DNA from: Gammaproteobacteria bacterium
GTDB lineage: Bacteria > Pseudomonadota > Gammaproteobacteria > DSM-16500
NCBI GenBank assembly: GCA_021324305.1
Contig: JAJPJI010000024.1
Coordinates: forward strand, 25,941-89,940
DNA: 64,000 nucleotides
Reading direction: 5' to 3'
Part shown: positions 23,492-32,330 of the stretch, piece after piece
Layout: every line of letters begins with the position of its first letter
How positions within the stretch are numbered: the first letter of the stretch is position 1
Program-made: the position numbers and the translations under genes
Notes under the pieces: generated by a model
The model's database searches: none
The model's input: only the letters and a program-made list of their open reading frames with translations
Told to the model about the DNA's origin: nothing

Positions 23492-25411
23492 CTAGTGAAA
23501 TTCGGGAGCGCGTACCAATTCAGATAATTGATCGATGTTGTTGCCATTGAACTCTGCCTGAAGGACTTCATTTATCTCGAGATATAAGGAATTATTGGAA
23601 TCCTTGTTGGATAAGTGGCCAAGCCTGTTCTGCAAAAAAATGACAGTGTCCTTGAAACTGCTGGGCTCGGGTTCATTCAGGAAGGCTATCATTTCATTCA
23701 TGCGGTCCACATCAGCCAGTGTATGTTTGGTGTTGTACTTGAAAAATCCGCTCAGGCTTGTCACATTGGGAATGATATCGAAAAATTTGCCCTGGTCTTT
23801 TCTCTCGGTTTGTTTTTTATGCAGGAACTCCTGATACTTTCTGCAGGCGTGCAGCACAATGTCCCGGATTTTTTTTACGCGCTCATCGTTTTCTTCTTTT
23901 CGATATGGCTGAGGGCTTTTACTGGTGAACTGCAAATGTGTGACATGCGGGGTAAGGCCGCTCAATCTCTTGTCAGTTTCATCGCGGGACAGCGGGGTGG
24001 AGAACAGGTTTATTTCAAATAGCTTGGGACTCTTTTTGTCACAGGAGAATATGGAAACTCCATATTCCCGCAAAAAACAGCCTAGGTTGTTTTGCATGCC
24101 AAAGAACAACTGTGGTTGCAGCTCCTGACTGCCGCCGCCGCCGGAAACAACCTGGCATATTTTGGGATGAGGTGATTCTTCGTTCCTGTTGTTAAAGTAA
24201 TAAATCGAGTGGTCGTGAGCAGTCGTGACCATGTCAGGCGACATTTTTTGGAAATCACACATGATCCGGGTGAGCATTTCGTTGTAATTGCCATTGCTCT
24301 CAAGCTTTCTGCTGCTATCAGGTTTTTCATTGAAGATGGCTCTCAGTTTTTCCTTGAAATCATATGCGTCAGGAGACAGTTGTAGTATTTGATTGACTAG
24401 CGTGATTTCTTCCGGGGCCAGATAATGCTTTGCATCCCAGCCGAGGGGGTAGGCGCGCTTTCCGGCAGTGAATAATGGATGGTGCATGGCGAAAATTGCG
24501 GATCTGCCTGCCTTGACTGCTTCAAAATATTTTCGTTGTGTCCAGGCAGCCTGGTTGTTCGGGTCAACAGGCTGGTCAAAGGCGTATTGTCTGAGGAGAG
24601 CCAGATAATCTTTTACATAAGTATTCGAATTGAGCGCGAATACCTCTACTGTATCAATTATCCATGAGTTAAAAAAATGGGGCATTAAATGTTTTGGCAG
24701 CAGAGTGTAATCAAGATTATTCCGTTGAAAAAACTCCTGTTTGCTTTCCTTTTGTTCCGGATCGGATGGGTGCTGCAGATAGCTATGCGCAATCTGCTGC
24801 CGTTCGGCATCTGCGTTGTTTAATGGATTGGTACCCAGCAATGTATTATGAAATGGTACCCACGATTTCAAATGTGTCTCGGTGTCGCGGCCGCCGTCAT
24901 GGTTTCCTAATACGACAATACAGGGTACGCCGCAAATATTTTCAAGGTCCTTGTTGCCATAGGTTTGATGGAACTGGCTTTCGAATCTTGGGTCTGCCGG
25001 ACCGAAGACGCCGTCAGGGTAAAAATTATCACCCAGAATGATAAACAAATCCGGCTTTAAGTCCGGATATTTTGAGACAATCTGATTCAGTAGTTCCGCG
25101 ACTCGTTTGGGTGCATCCTTATCGCTTCCCTGGCAGCCCAGTGCGCAAATATTCAATCTGGATTTATTGTGGTTCACAATATTGAAAGTCCGGGGTTGTG
25201 CCTGCTGCGCGGATTTTAATGCCAGAAGAATTTGCTCTTCAGTGTAAATACTTTTTTTTTGCGCATTCAAATCATTTAGCTCGATATCAGAAGAAACTTT
25301 CTGCGAGGTGGAATCCGGAGACGACAAAACACTGCTCAATACTGATTTGTAGCTGCTGTCGAAATGGAAACTGATATGATCGGAACCCGGATTTGTGGTG
25401 CGGCTATCCAT
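23492..25411 (-). CDS. PAP-like metallophosphoesterase with altered motif I
   Basis: This 639-aa protein has a calcineurin-type phosphoesterase domain at about residues 84-420, related to purple/tartrate-resistant acid phosphatases. Motifs seen are ILGDNFYPDG (D128), VLGNHDGG, AMHHPLF and TTAHDHSIYYF. Motif I, usually GDxG, reads ALGCQGSD, with Cys93 in place of the metal-binding Asp. The N-terminal ~80 residues are Ser-rich with no signal peptide; the C-terminal ~200 residues are charged and helical with no known domain. Family members are often secreted, but here the lack of a signal peptide suggests either a cytosolic role or export by a signal-less system, which is inference. It may be inactive or use a different metal arrangement. 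Confidence 0.85.
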   Translation of the reverse strand: MDSRTTNPGSDHISFHFDSSYKSVLSSVLSSPDSTSQKVSSDIELNDLNAQKKSIYTEEQILLALKSAQQAQPRTFNIVNHNKSRLNICALGCQGSDKDAPKRVAELLNQIVSKYPDLKPDLFIILGDNFYPDGVFGPADPRFESQFHQTYGNKDLENICGVPCIVVLGNHDGGRDTETHLKSWVPFHNTLLGTNPLNNADAERQQIAHSYLQHPSDPEQKESKQEFFQRNNLDYTLLPKHLMPHFFNSWIIDTVEVFALNSNTYVKDYLALLRQYAFDQPVDPNNQAAWTQRKYFEAVKAGRSAIFAMHHPLFTAGKRAYPLGWDAKHYLAPEEITLVNQILQLSPDAYDFKEKLRAIFNEKPDSSRKLESNGNYNEMLTRIMCDFQKMSPDMVTTAHDHSIYYFNNRNEESPHPKICQVVSGGGGSQELQPQLFFGMQNNLGCFLREYGVSIFSCDKKSPKLFEINLFSTPLSRDETDKRLSGLTPHVTHLQFTSKSPQPYRKEENDERVKKIRDIVLHACRKYQEFLHKKQTERKDQGKFFDIIPNVTSLSGFFKYNTKHTLADVDRMNEMIAFLNEPEPSSFKDTVIFLQNRLGHLSNKDSNNSLYLEINEVLQAEFNGNNIDQLSELVRAPEFH

Positions 25412-25584
25412 TGATATTAAGCCTTATTATGTGTCTGATTTATCAGTATATATAGGTCAGCTTAATAAATACTTAAATGAAATGAACCGCTGGCATTGCA
25501 TGAATGACGCAGTGGAAAATTTTCAGCGCAGCCAAACATTTCACGCTTTACTTTCGCAAAATGCTGGCGGCTTTGAAGTCAGTT

Positions 25585-27027
25585 CTAGGCAGGCAAGTCA
25601 CCCACGGTAACAATCTTGAGAGAGTTGGTGCGGCCGTGTACGCCGATCAGGTCACCTTTTGTGATAATCACCAGGTCGCCATTTTTTAAAATATCTCTTG
25701 ATTGCAATTCATCGATAGAGGCCTTGTTGAGAACTCTTCTATCGATATGAGTGGCATCGAACGGAATGGGATAAACGCCACGATAAAGCGCCATGCGCCT
25801 TAAGGTTGCTTCATATCTGCTTAATCCATAAATGGGTATGTATGAGTTGACCCGGGACATCAGAAGTGGCGTTGTGCCGGATTCGGTGAGAGCGATGATT
25901 GCCTTTATATCCAGATGATTTGCGGTGTACATCGTTGCCATGGCGATTGCTTCATCCACGTATTTCAAATGTACGTCAGAGGTGCGGCGCATGGATTTGA
26001 TGCTGTGATGTTTTTCCGCGCTCAGGCAAATCCTGTCCATGGCAGCGACGGCTTTATCAGGGTAAAGCCCGACTGCTGTTTCGCCAGATAACATGACGGC
26101 ATCGGTTCCATCAAGGACGGCATTGGCAACATCTGATACTTCTGCGCGTGTCGGTATGGTGTTGCTGATCATTGTTTCCAGCATTTGTGTAGCGGTAATG
26201 ACTGGTTTGTTGAAAACGCGGGCAATTTTGATGATCTTTTTTTGCATGCCGGGTAATTCAGCGTCGCCAATTTCAACACCCAAATCGCCGCGTGCAATCA
26301 TGACGGCATCGGATGCCTGGATGATTCCCTCAAGATTGGTGATGGCTTCCGCGCGTTCAATTTTTGCGATGATTCCAGGATTTCCGCCAGCTGCCTTAAG
26401 CAAGGCGCGTGCTTCATTGATATCGTCGGCATGACGAGGAAAGGAGACGGCAATATAGTCTGCTTCAAGGCGTACTGCTTCATTGATATCTGCCCTGTCT
26501 TTATCAGTTAATGCTGCTGCTGACAGGCCGCCGCCAAGACGGTTAATTCCCTTGTTGTTGGATAATTCTCCGCCAACCATGACCTTGCAATGGATTTTTG
26601 TATGTTCTGACGACAATACCTTGAATACGATACGCCCATCATCCAGTAACAAGGTGTCATCCTTGCGTACATCGTCAGGCAGATTTTCGTATCCGAGAGA
26701 AACACTATTTTCATCGCCGGCATTTTCATCAAGCGTGGTGTCAAGGATGAATTGCTGGCCTTCGCGAAGCATGATTTTTTTATTCTTGAAACGGCCAATG
26801 CGGATTTTTGGGCCTTGCAGGTCGACAAGAATTGCGACCGTTTTTCCATGACGCGCGGCAATTTCCCGCACCATTTTGATGCGGGCTTCATGCATGCTGA
26901 CTTCACCATGAGAAAAGTTGGCGCGAAAGACAACAGCGCCAGCGAGGATGACTCGTTCAAGCATTTCGGGGCTGTCTAGTGACGGCCCCAGGGTGACAAC
27001 AATTTTTGTACGACGAAGATAGTTCAT
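25585..27027 (-). CDS. pyk: Pyruvate kinase
   Basis: Pyruvate kinase converts phosphoenolpyruvate and ADP to pyruvate and ATP. The 480-aa protein contains the N-terminal TKIVVTLGPSLDSPEML, RANFSHGE, the active-site signature IIAKIERAEAITNL with IARGDLGVEIG, and SGETAVGLYPDKAVA. The C-terminal domain is complete. The start overlaps the pgk stop by 4 bases (27024-27027), so the two glycolytic genes are cotranscribed. Confidence 0.97.
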   Translation of the reverse strand: MNYLRRTKIVVTLGPSLDSPEMLERVILAGAVVFRANFSHGEVSMHEARIKMVREIAARHGKTVAILVDLQGPKIRIGRFKNKKIMLREGQQFILDTTLDENAGDENSVSLGYENLPDDVRKDDTLLLDDGRIVFKVLSSEHTKIHCKVMVGGELSNNKGINRLGGGLSAAALTDKDRADINEAVRLEADYIAVSFPRHADDINEARALLKAAGGNPGIIAKIERAEAITNLEGIIQASDAVMIARGDLGVEIGDAELPGMQKKIIKIARVFNKPVITATQMLETMISNTIPTRAEVSDVANAVLDGTDAVMLSGETAVGLYPDKAVAAMDRICLSAEKHHSIKSMRRTSDVHLKYVDEAIAMATMYTANHLDIKAIIALTESGTTPLLMSRVNSYIPIYGLSRYEATLRRMALYRGVYPIPFDATHIDRRVLNKASIDELQSRDILKNGDLVIITKGDLIGVHGRTNSLKIVTVGDLPA

Positions 27028-28217
27028 GCGACCTTTTCATTTTTTATCATCCGCTCTTCGAAAGCGGCGATGACGGGCAGTTTCTTGCCTTCAAGAACGG
27101 TTAGAAATGCTCCGCCGCCAGTTGAGATGTAATCAATTTTGTCATTGATATGGTATTTTTCGATTGCGGCAAGTGTATCACCACCGCCAGCGACTTTAAA
27201 TGCCTTGCTGTCGGCTATTGCTTTCGCAATGGCTTGTGTGCCCTTGGAAAACTCTTCGATTTCAAAAGCACCGATAGGTCCGTTCCAGAGAATGGTTTTT
27301 GCTTTTTTGATGATGCTGATAAAGTTCTTGATTGTATCAGGCCCTACATCAAAGATTTTTTCATTGTCATCAATCTGTGAAACAAGGCGCACGTAGGATT
27401 CTGCATCCTCCGCAAAGCGTTCAGCGACAATAACATCGACTGGCAGAGGAATTTCTGCCTTGCGCTGCTTGGCTTCAATCGTCAGGCGTTCAGCTTCATC
27501 AATCAGATCCGGCTCATATAATGACTTGCCGACTGTATAACCCTCGGCAGCCAGGAAGGTATTGGCAATGCCACCGCCGATTATGAGGGCATCTACCTTC
27601 TTGACCAACGAATCCAGCAGGGCCAGTTTTGTTGAAACCTTTGATCCGCCAACGATTGCCACAACTGGATGGGCGGGCTTGTCCATTATTTTGCTGAGAG
27701 CTTCAAGCTCTGACATCATCAGGGGACCTGTGGCTGCTTCCTTAGCATATTTAATGATCCCGCATGTGGAGGACTCGGCGCGATGGGAAGTAGCGAAGGC
27801 ATCCATTATGAAGACATCGCATAATGCGGCCATTTTCTTCGATAGTTCAACATTGTTATCGGTTTCGCCATGATTAAAGCGTACATTTTCCAGCAATACG
27901 ATCTGGGCATCGCCCATGTTGAAGCCGTCGATCCAGTTTTGAATGAGCGGAACTTCCATTTTTAATAATTTAGACAATTCTCTTGCGACCGGTGCAAGCG
28001 AGTAAGTTTCATCAAATACACCTTCTGTCGGACGGCCTAGATGAGAAGCAAGCATTATCCTGGCTCCTGCCTTGAGGGCCTGCTTGATAGTGGGCAGCGC
28101 AGCACGAATCCGAAGATCACTCGTGACTTCTCCATTTTTGAGAGGCACATTAAAATCTTCCCGGATTAAGACTCTTTTTCCCTTTAGATCTAAGTCTGAC
28201 ATCTTTGGAATTGGCAT
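27024..28217 (-). CDS. pgk: Phosphoglycerate kinase
   Basis: Phosphoglycerate kinase makes ATP from 1,3-bisphosphoglycerate. The 397-aa protein has the N-terminal signature RVLIREDFNVPL, the substrate loop LASHLGRPTEG, the nucleotide motif AIVGGSKVSTKLALL, and the C-terminal AGGGDTLAAIEK and STGGGAFLTVLEG. It is the first gene of the pgk-pyk operon here; gap and fba, often nearby in relatives, are not adjacent. It is divergent from nhaA across a 197-base gap. Confidence 0.97.
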   Translation of the reverse strand: MPIPKMSDLDLKGKRVLIREDFNVPLKNGEVTSDLRIRAALPTIKQALKAGARIMLASHLGRPTEGVFDETYSLAPVARELSKLLKMEVPLIQNWIDGFNMGDAQIVLLENVRFNHGETDNNVELSKKMAALCDVFIMDAFATSHRAESSTCGIIKYAKEAATGPLMMSELEALSKIMDKPAHPVVAIVGGSKVSTKLALLDSLVKKVDALIIGGGIANTFLAAEGYTVGKSLYEPDLIDEAERLTIEAKQRKAEIPLPVDVIVAERFAEDAESYVRLVSQIDDNEKIFDVGPDTIKNFISIIKKAKTILWNGPIGAFEIEEFSKGTQAIAKAIADSKAFKVAGGGDTLAAIEKYHINDKIDYISTGGGAFLTVLEGKKLPVIAAFEERMIKNEKVA

Positions 28218-28414
28218 TCACTGCTCCTTTAAGTAACAACGTATTGATGTGCTGAATTTATTGCATAACTGACTGAAAAACAATAGTGTGGAATACTGAT
28301 GGGCATTCTCCTGTTTGCAGTAAATTCGTCCAACTCGCAAATTGTCTGGCATAAGACCGGGGCGCTGAGTGGATAGCGATACACAACGACACCAAAATAT
28401 ATACTGGATTTTCA

Positions 28415-29572
28415 ATGGCTTTGCGACCGATTGAGCGTTTTTTACAATTAGAGTCTGCCAGTGGCATTATTCTGTTCATGATGGCAGTTTTGGCAATTTT
28501 ATGGGCAAATTCACCGCTTGCATTTATTCACGAGCGTTTTGTAAATGCTCTATTATTTGTCACCAATGATGGATTAATGGCTGTCTTTTTCGTTGCAGTA
28601 GGGCTGGAGTTGAAACGCGGTTTTCTGGAGGGCCAGCTCTCACATTACTCTCAAATAATATTGCCTCTTATGGCAGCTGTCGGGGGCATGATGATGCCTG
28701 CCTTGCTCTATCTATGCATAAACAGGCAAAGCCCAGCCACCATTCAAGGCTGGGCGACACCAGTGGCGACTGATATCGCATTCGCACTCGGGGTATTATC
28801 ATTATTTGGAAAGCGGGTACCTTCCGCGCTCAAAATGTTTTTACTGGCCCTGGCTATTTTCGATGATCTGGGTGCCATTATTATAATCGGACTGTTTTAT
28901 ACTTCCGGGATTGCCTTTCAATATCTGGTGCTTTCAGCAGTTGTCATTCTGGCCCTGCTGTTTCTCAACTACCGGTCGGTTCAATCGCTGAAACCCTATC
29001 TGGTCCTGGGTGTATTGCTATGGCTATGCATACTTAAAGCTGGCATTCATCCTACCATTGCCGGTGTCTTGTTCGCGCTGACTGTTCCGGATATTCCCCT
29101 GACACAACGATCTCCACTAAATCGTCTGGAAAATGCATTGCATCCGTGGGTGGCCTATCTCATCATGCCGTTGTTCGCATTGACGAATGCCGGATTTTCA
29201 TTGCATGAATTATCATTGGAAAACATGTCCAGCGTGGTGGTGGCAGGGATTGTTTGGGGATTGTTTGCCGGGAAGCAAATCGGCGTATTTGGCTTTTCAT
29301 GGGTATTGATCAAGCTGGGGGTGGCAAAGCTTCCAAGGAATGCATCCTGGCTTTCATTTTATGGTGTCGCGGTATTATGCGGGATTGGTTTTACTATGAG
29401 CTTGTTTCTTGGTACCCTTTCGTTTCAAAATGATCATACTTATTTAGCGGAAGTTAGACTTGGTGTCATGATAGCTTCCATTTTATCTGGTCTTGTTGGC
29501 GCAATCATTTTGTTAGTTGCTTTTATTAAAGATGGGACGAATGTCCATGATGGGGGGATCATCGTTGATTAA
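28415..29572 (+). CDS. nhaA: Na+/H+ antiporter NhaA
   Basis: This inner-membrane antiporter exchanges two protons for one sodium ion and maintains pH and Na+ balance. The 385-aa protein has about 12 helices. The paired transport aspartates are in LALAIFDDLGAIIII, and the conserved TPVATDIAFALGVL and VGLELKRGFLEGQLS segments are present. The ATG at 28415 lacks a strong ribosome-binding site. The 3' end overlaps the start of the phosphatidylcholine synthase gene, so the two are probably cotranscribed. Confidence 0.96.
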   Translation: MALRPIERFLQLESASGIILFMMAVLAILWANSPLAFIHERFVNALLFVTNDGLMAVFFVAVGLELKRGFLEGQLSHYSQIILPLMAAVGGMMMPALLYLCINRQSPATIQGWATPVATDIAFALGVLSLFGKRVPSALKMFLLALAIFDDLGAIIIIGLFYTSGIAFQYLVLSAVVILALLFLNYRSVQSLKPYLVLGVLLWLCILKAGIHPTIAGVLFALTVPDIPLTQRSPLNRLENALHPWVAYLIMPLFALTNAGFSLHELSLENMSSVVVAGIVWGLFAGKQIGVFGFSWVLIKLGVAKLPRNASWLSFYGVAVLCGIGFTMSLFLGTLSFQNDHTYLAEVRLGVMIASILSGLVGAIILLVAFIKDGTNVHDGGIIVD

Positions 29573-30326
29573 CGATAACTCTATAAAAAAAGTGAGTTTT
29601 TTCCAGCGTCTTGCTGGTTGGTTGATTCATGCGTTCACTGCCAGCGGCGCCTGTGTCGGGTTGCTTGCGTTATTAGCCATCTATGATCACAATTTTCTGC
29701 TGGCGCTTTGGCTGATGGGTGCTGCAATCATGATCGATGCCGTTGATGGCATGTTTGCTCGCATGATCAGGATCAAGGATGCAGTGCCTGAAGTGGATGG
29801 CGCGCTGCTTGATAACATTGTCGACTTTTTTACTTACACGCTTGTGCCCTGTTTTTTTCTGCTGGTAACAAATTTATTGCCTGAATACTGGCGGATACTG
29901 TGTGTGATGGTCATCACGTTTTCTTCTGCGTACCAATTTACACAGGTAGACGCAAAGACCATGGACCATTTTTTTAAGGGGTTCCCGAGTTATTGGAATA
30001 TTGCCGTGTTTTATCTTTTCTTCTGGCAAATGACACCGATGACTAACATGATCATCCTGTTATCATGTGCACTGCTTAGTTTCGTGCCAATAAAGTATGT
30101 CTATCCCTCACGCCTGGATTATCTCACGGATAACAGGTACCTGCGGCTCAGCATGGTAGTGATTACTATTCTCTGGGGTGCGGCGACAACGGGACTGCTT
30201 TGGCTATACCCGAAATCGAATCATTTTCTGGTTGCTATTTCTGTGGGCTATTGTTTGCTCTATATCGGGATTAGCCTCTATCGAACCTGGGTTCCGCTGA
30301 CATCACTAGACTTAGCGCCTGAATAA
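29550..30326 (+). CDS. pcs: Phosphatidylcholine synthase
   Basis: This membrane CDP-alcohol phosphatidyltransferase condenses CDP-diacylglycerol with choline to form phosphatidylcholine. The active-site motif is the Pcs-specific long form: DGMFAR followed, after 12 residues, by a Gly-x3-Asp-x3-Asp segment (GALLDNIVD). About seven membrane helices are visible. The start is uncertain: ATG at 29550 or TTG at 29565 (after GGGGGGA), both inside the nhaA 3' end; about 255 aa. Pcs is typical of bacteria living with eukaryotic hosts, where host choline is available; Legionella uses this route. Confidence 0.93.
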   Translation: MGGSSLINDNSIKKVSFFQRLAGWLIHAFTASGACVGLLALLAIYDHNFLLALWLMGAAIMIDAVDGMFARMIRIKDAVPEVDGALLDNIVDFFTYTLVPCFFLLVTNLLPEYWRILCVMVITFSSAYQFTQVDAKTMDHFFKGFPSYWNIAVFYLFFWQMTPMTNMIILLSCALLSFVPIKYVYPSRLDYLTDNRYLRLSMVVITILWGAATTGLLWLYPKSNHFLVAISVGYCLLYIGISLYRTWVPLTSLDLAPE

Positions 30327-30355
30327 AAGTTTACTCTTTTACAAGGTCCGTATAA

Positions 30356-31288
30356 ATGCAGAGCAAGTCTCCGCAGCGTATTTTAATTACTGGTGGCGCC
30401 GGATTCATCGGTTCTCATACCGCTGACTTGCTCTTGAGCCAGGGCAGGGAAGTTGTCGTATTGGATAATTTGTCTACCGGCAAGCTCGAAAATCTCAATC
30501 TGCAGCACCCGGATCTGGAATTTATCGAAGGTGATGTGCTTGAGTATCCTTTTCTGGAAGAGTTGGTTACACGTTGTGACGCAGTATTGCATCTTGCCGC
30601 CATTGTTTCCGTACCTCTTTCGATTGAAAATCCGATTTACTCTTTTCAGGTCAACACACAGGGACTATTGCATGTCCTGCAGGCATCGCATGCGGCGAAG
30701 CATCCGATTCGGGTCGTCTTTGCCTCGAGTGCGGCTGTATACGGTAATTCGATGAAGCCTCCTTGCAGGGATGATGCTCGCCTGGAAAGCGAGCCGCTAT
30801 CTCCTTACGCATTGCAGAAAATCCATGATGAGGATTATGCGGGTCTTTACGCTCGCATATATGGCATTAGTAGTCTGGCTCTCAGATATTTCAATGTCTA
30901 CGGATCACGACAGGATCCATCCTCTCCCTATTCTGGTGTGATTAGCCGGTTTCTCGATGCATACAAGCATAATACCGAGCTGACCATTTTTGGCGACGGA
31001 AAACAGTCACGTGATTTTATTCATGTCATGGATGTTGCGAGAGCAAATATGCTTGCATTAAACAGCAATTATCATGGCGCGCTAAATATTGCTACCGGCC
31101 AGCCCCACACACTTCTTGAGGTGATCGAGTATCTGCAATCGGCGGATAAGCCTGCCAGAATCAGATTTGAGCCTGAGCGTGCCGGTGATATTAAAAATTC
31201 TTATGCTTCCACTCATCTTGCAGAGCAACAGCTAGGCTTCAAGCATGTTATCTCTCTGCGAGAGGGTATGAGAATGATGACTGGCTAG
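30356..31288 (+). CDS. NAD-dependent sugar-nucleotide epimerase
   Basis: This is a cytoplasmic extended short-chain dehydrogenase, 310 aa, of the UDP-glucose/UDP-GalNAc 4-epimerase type (GalE/WbpP-like). It shows the NAD motif GGAGFIGSHTADLLL near the N-terminus, the serine of FASSAAVYG, the catalytic SPYALQKIH (YxxxK) and the substrate-binding RYFNVYGSRQDPSSPYSG and FGDGKQSRDFIHVMD. The product is probably used for LPS or O-antigen sugars, fitting the waaF/waaC genes downstream. The exact substrate is not readable by eye. It follows pcs after 29 bases with an AAGGTCC sequence before the ATG. Confidence 0.9.
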   Translation: MQSKSPQRILITGGAGFIGSHTADLLLSQGREVVVLDNLSTGKLENLNLQHPDLEFIEGDVLEYPFLEELVTRCDAVLHLAAIVSVPLSIENPIYSFQVNTQGLLHVLQASHAAKHPIRVVFASSAAVYGNSMKPPCRDDARLESEPLSPYALQKIHDEDYAGLYARIYGISSLALRYFNVYGSRQDPSSPYSGVISRFLDAYKHNTELTIFGDGKQSRDFIHVMDVARANMLALNSNYHGALNIATGQPHTLLEVIEYLQSADKPARIRFEPERAGDIKNSYASTHLAEQQLGFKHVISLREGMRMMTG

Positions 31289-31299
31289 TCATTAATCAT

Positions 31300-31776
31300 T
31301 CATTGTTGTATCCCAAACCATCCGCCGGTGTCACCGCCTGCCCAGCATTGATTATTTGTACAGGTACTGATTTTTGCGCACTGGACATTAAATGCGTCTT
31401 CCTTGCTGATGTCTTTATTCTCATAACCTGTGGGGACACAGATTCTGTTCTTATAAGAGCCAGCGACACGGACCTGACCGTTAACAAAAATATTGCTGCC
31501 GACAGAGTAAATGCCATTCTCCTTGTTACGTGAATAGCAGGCGATATAGCAGCCAGGGTTTTTCTTGTAATCATTATTGGTGGGTAATGTTTTTTGTACA
31601 AAACCAGGCATGGGGTGATTAATGACAACAGAACCATTGGTGAAAACAGTATAATTATCCGGAAGCAGGGTTTGATCAGCGCCGGAAGATAACGATCCTG
31701 ATGCTGGTTGAGCCAGCGAGGCAACGGGGAGAAGGGCTGCTATGACAAAGCTGCTGATCCTGATTTTGTTTATCAT
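31300..31776 (-). CDS. Secreted Cys-rich hypothetical protein (158 aa)
   Basis: A cleavable signal peptide (ISSFVIAALLPVASLAQP) directs this protein to the periplasm or outside. The mature part has six or so cysteines (PGCYIACYS, RICVP, NVQCAKISTCTNNQCWAG), suggesting disulfides, and Gly/Trp-rich ends. No domain is recognised. A 14-bp perfect palindrome lies 30 bases upstream of the ATG and could be an operator. It is convergent with the epimerase gene, 11 bases apart. Confidence 0.75.
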   Translation of the reverse strand: MINKIRISSFVIAALLPVASLAQPASGSLSSGADQTLLPDNYTVFTNGSVVINHPMPGFVQKTLPTNNDYKKNPGCYIACYSRNKENGIYSVGSNIFVNGQVRVAGSYKNRICVPTGYENKDISKEDAFNVQCAKISTCTNNQCWAGGDTGGWFGIQQ

Positions 31777-31805
31777 GATAGGTCTCCTCTTTTTGGTGTA
31801 TTTTT

Positions 31806-31819
31806 ATAATCATGATTAT
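31806..31819. promoter_or_regulatory. 14-bp perfect palindrome (operator candidate)
   Basis: ATAATCATGATTAT is an exact palindrome 30 bases upstream of the secreted protein's ATG. It resembles the AT-rich repeats of Fur-type operators (GATAAT...ATTAT) but is too short to identify a regulator. Confidence 0.35.
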
Positions 31820-31878
31820 CACTGGTGCTTGTTTAGCTATTATACCATTATGAGGCAGGAAAGGCTGTTATTGACGAT

Positions 31879-31941
31879 ACCGGGGATTATCATGACAAAT
31901 AAAATTGATATTAATCAATAGGTTAATTTTTTAATCCCGGT
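31879..31941. other. Hairpin-forming sequence in the 31777-32100 gap
   Basis: ACCGGGGATTA (31879-31889) can pair with TAATCCCGGT (31932-31941), one base bulged, around an AT-rich loop that itself contains TTGAT/ATCAA. The gap between the divergent secreted-protein and zinc-finger genes otherwise holds only the palindrome at 31806 and no gene that I can see. Confidence 0.4.
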
Positions 31942-32100
31942 GTTGTTGCGTAAATCTCGACCTGATGAGATGGAGAATCAGGAGATGTCAGGGGTTCCAT
32001 TTCTGCAGAATTAATCATCAACATATCCACTAATCCTGCCAAATCAGTTATCATTGGCGCCATTAACGATCATGGCTTGTCGATACGCTGGAGAAACATG

Positions 32101-32316
32101 ATGCCAAAACACGAGAGGGTTGAAGCCCAGGCTTGCACCAAGCTGCAATACGAACTGACATATGCGGATTTACCACTTTCATGTCCGCCGGGTGACACGC
32201 GCGTCTGGGATGCGCATCCTCGCGTTTATTTGCCGATAGAAGAAGTTGGCCAGGTAGTATGTCCATACTGCGGTGCCAGGTATGTGTTAAAAGATTTTAT
32301 TCCGCCAGAGAAATAA
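32101..32316 (+). CDS. Zinc-finger protein, zf-CHCC type
   Basis: This is a 71-aa soluble protein starting MPKHERVEAQACTK, with an adjacent in-frame ATG at 32098. It has the zf-CHCC pattern SCPPGDTRVWDAHPRVYLPI...VVCPYCGARYVL: one Cys, one His, then a CxxC pair. The same fold occurs in the mitochondrial complex I subunit NDUFS6, and stand-alone copies are widespread in proteobacteria. It directly precedes waaF (14 bases), an arrangement I associate with Legionella-type genomes. Its function in bacteria is not known. Confidence 0.85.
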   Translation: MPKHERVEAQACTKLQYELTYADLPLSCPPGDTRVWDAHPRVYLPIEEVGQVVCPYCGARYVLKDFIPPEK

Positions 32317-32330
32317 TCATTTTGTCGTCT

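Noticed and set aside
24694..25041. Plus-strand ORFs over the metallophosphoesterase gene
   Set aside because: They are frame shadows of the long minus-strand gene, without ribosome-binding sites or protein-like composition.
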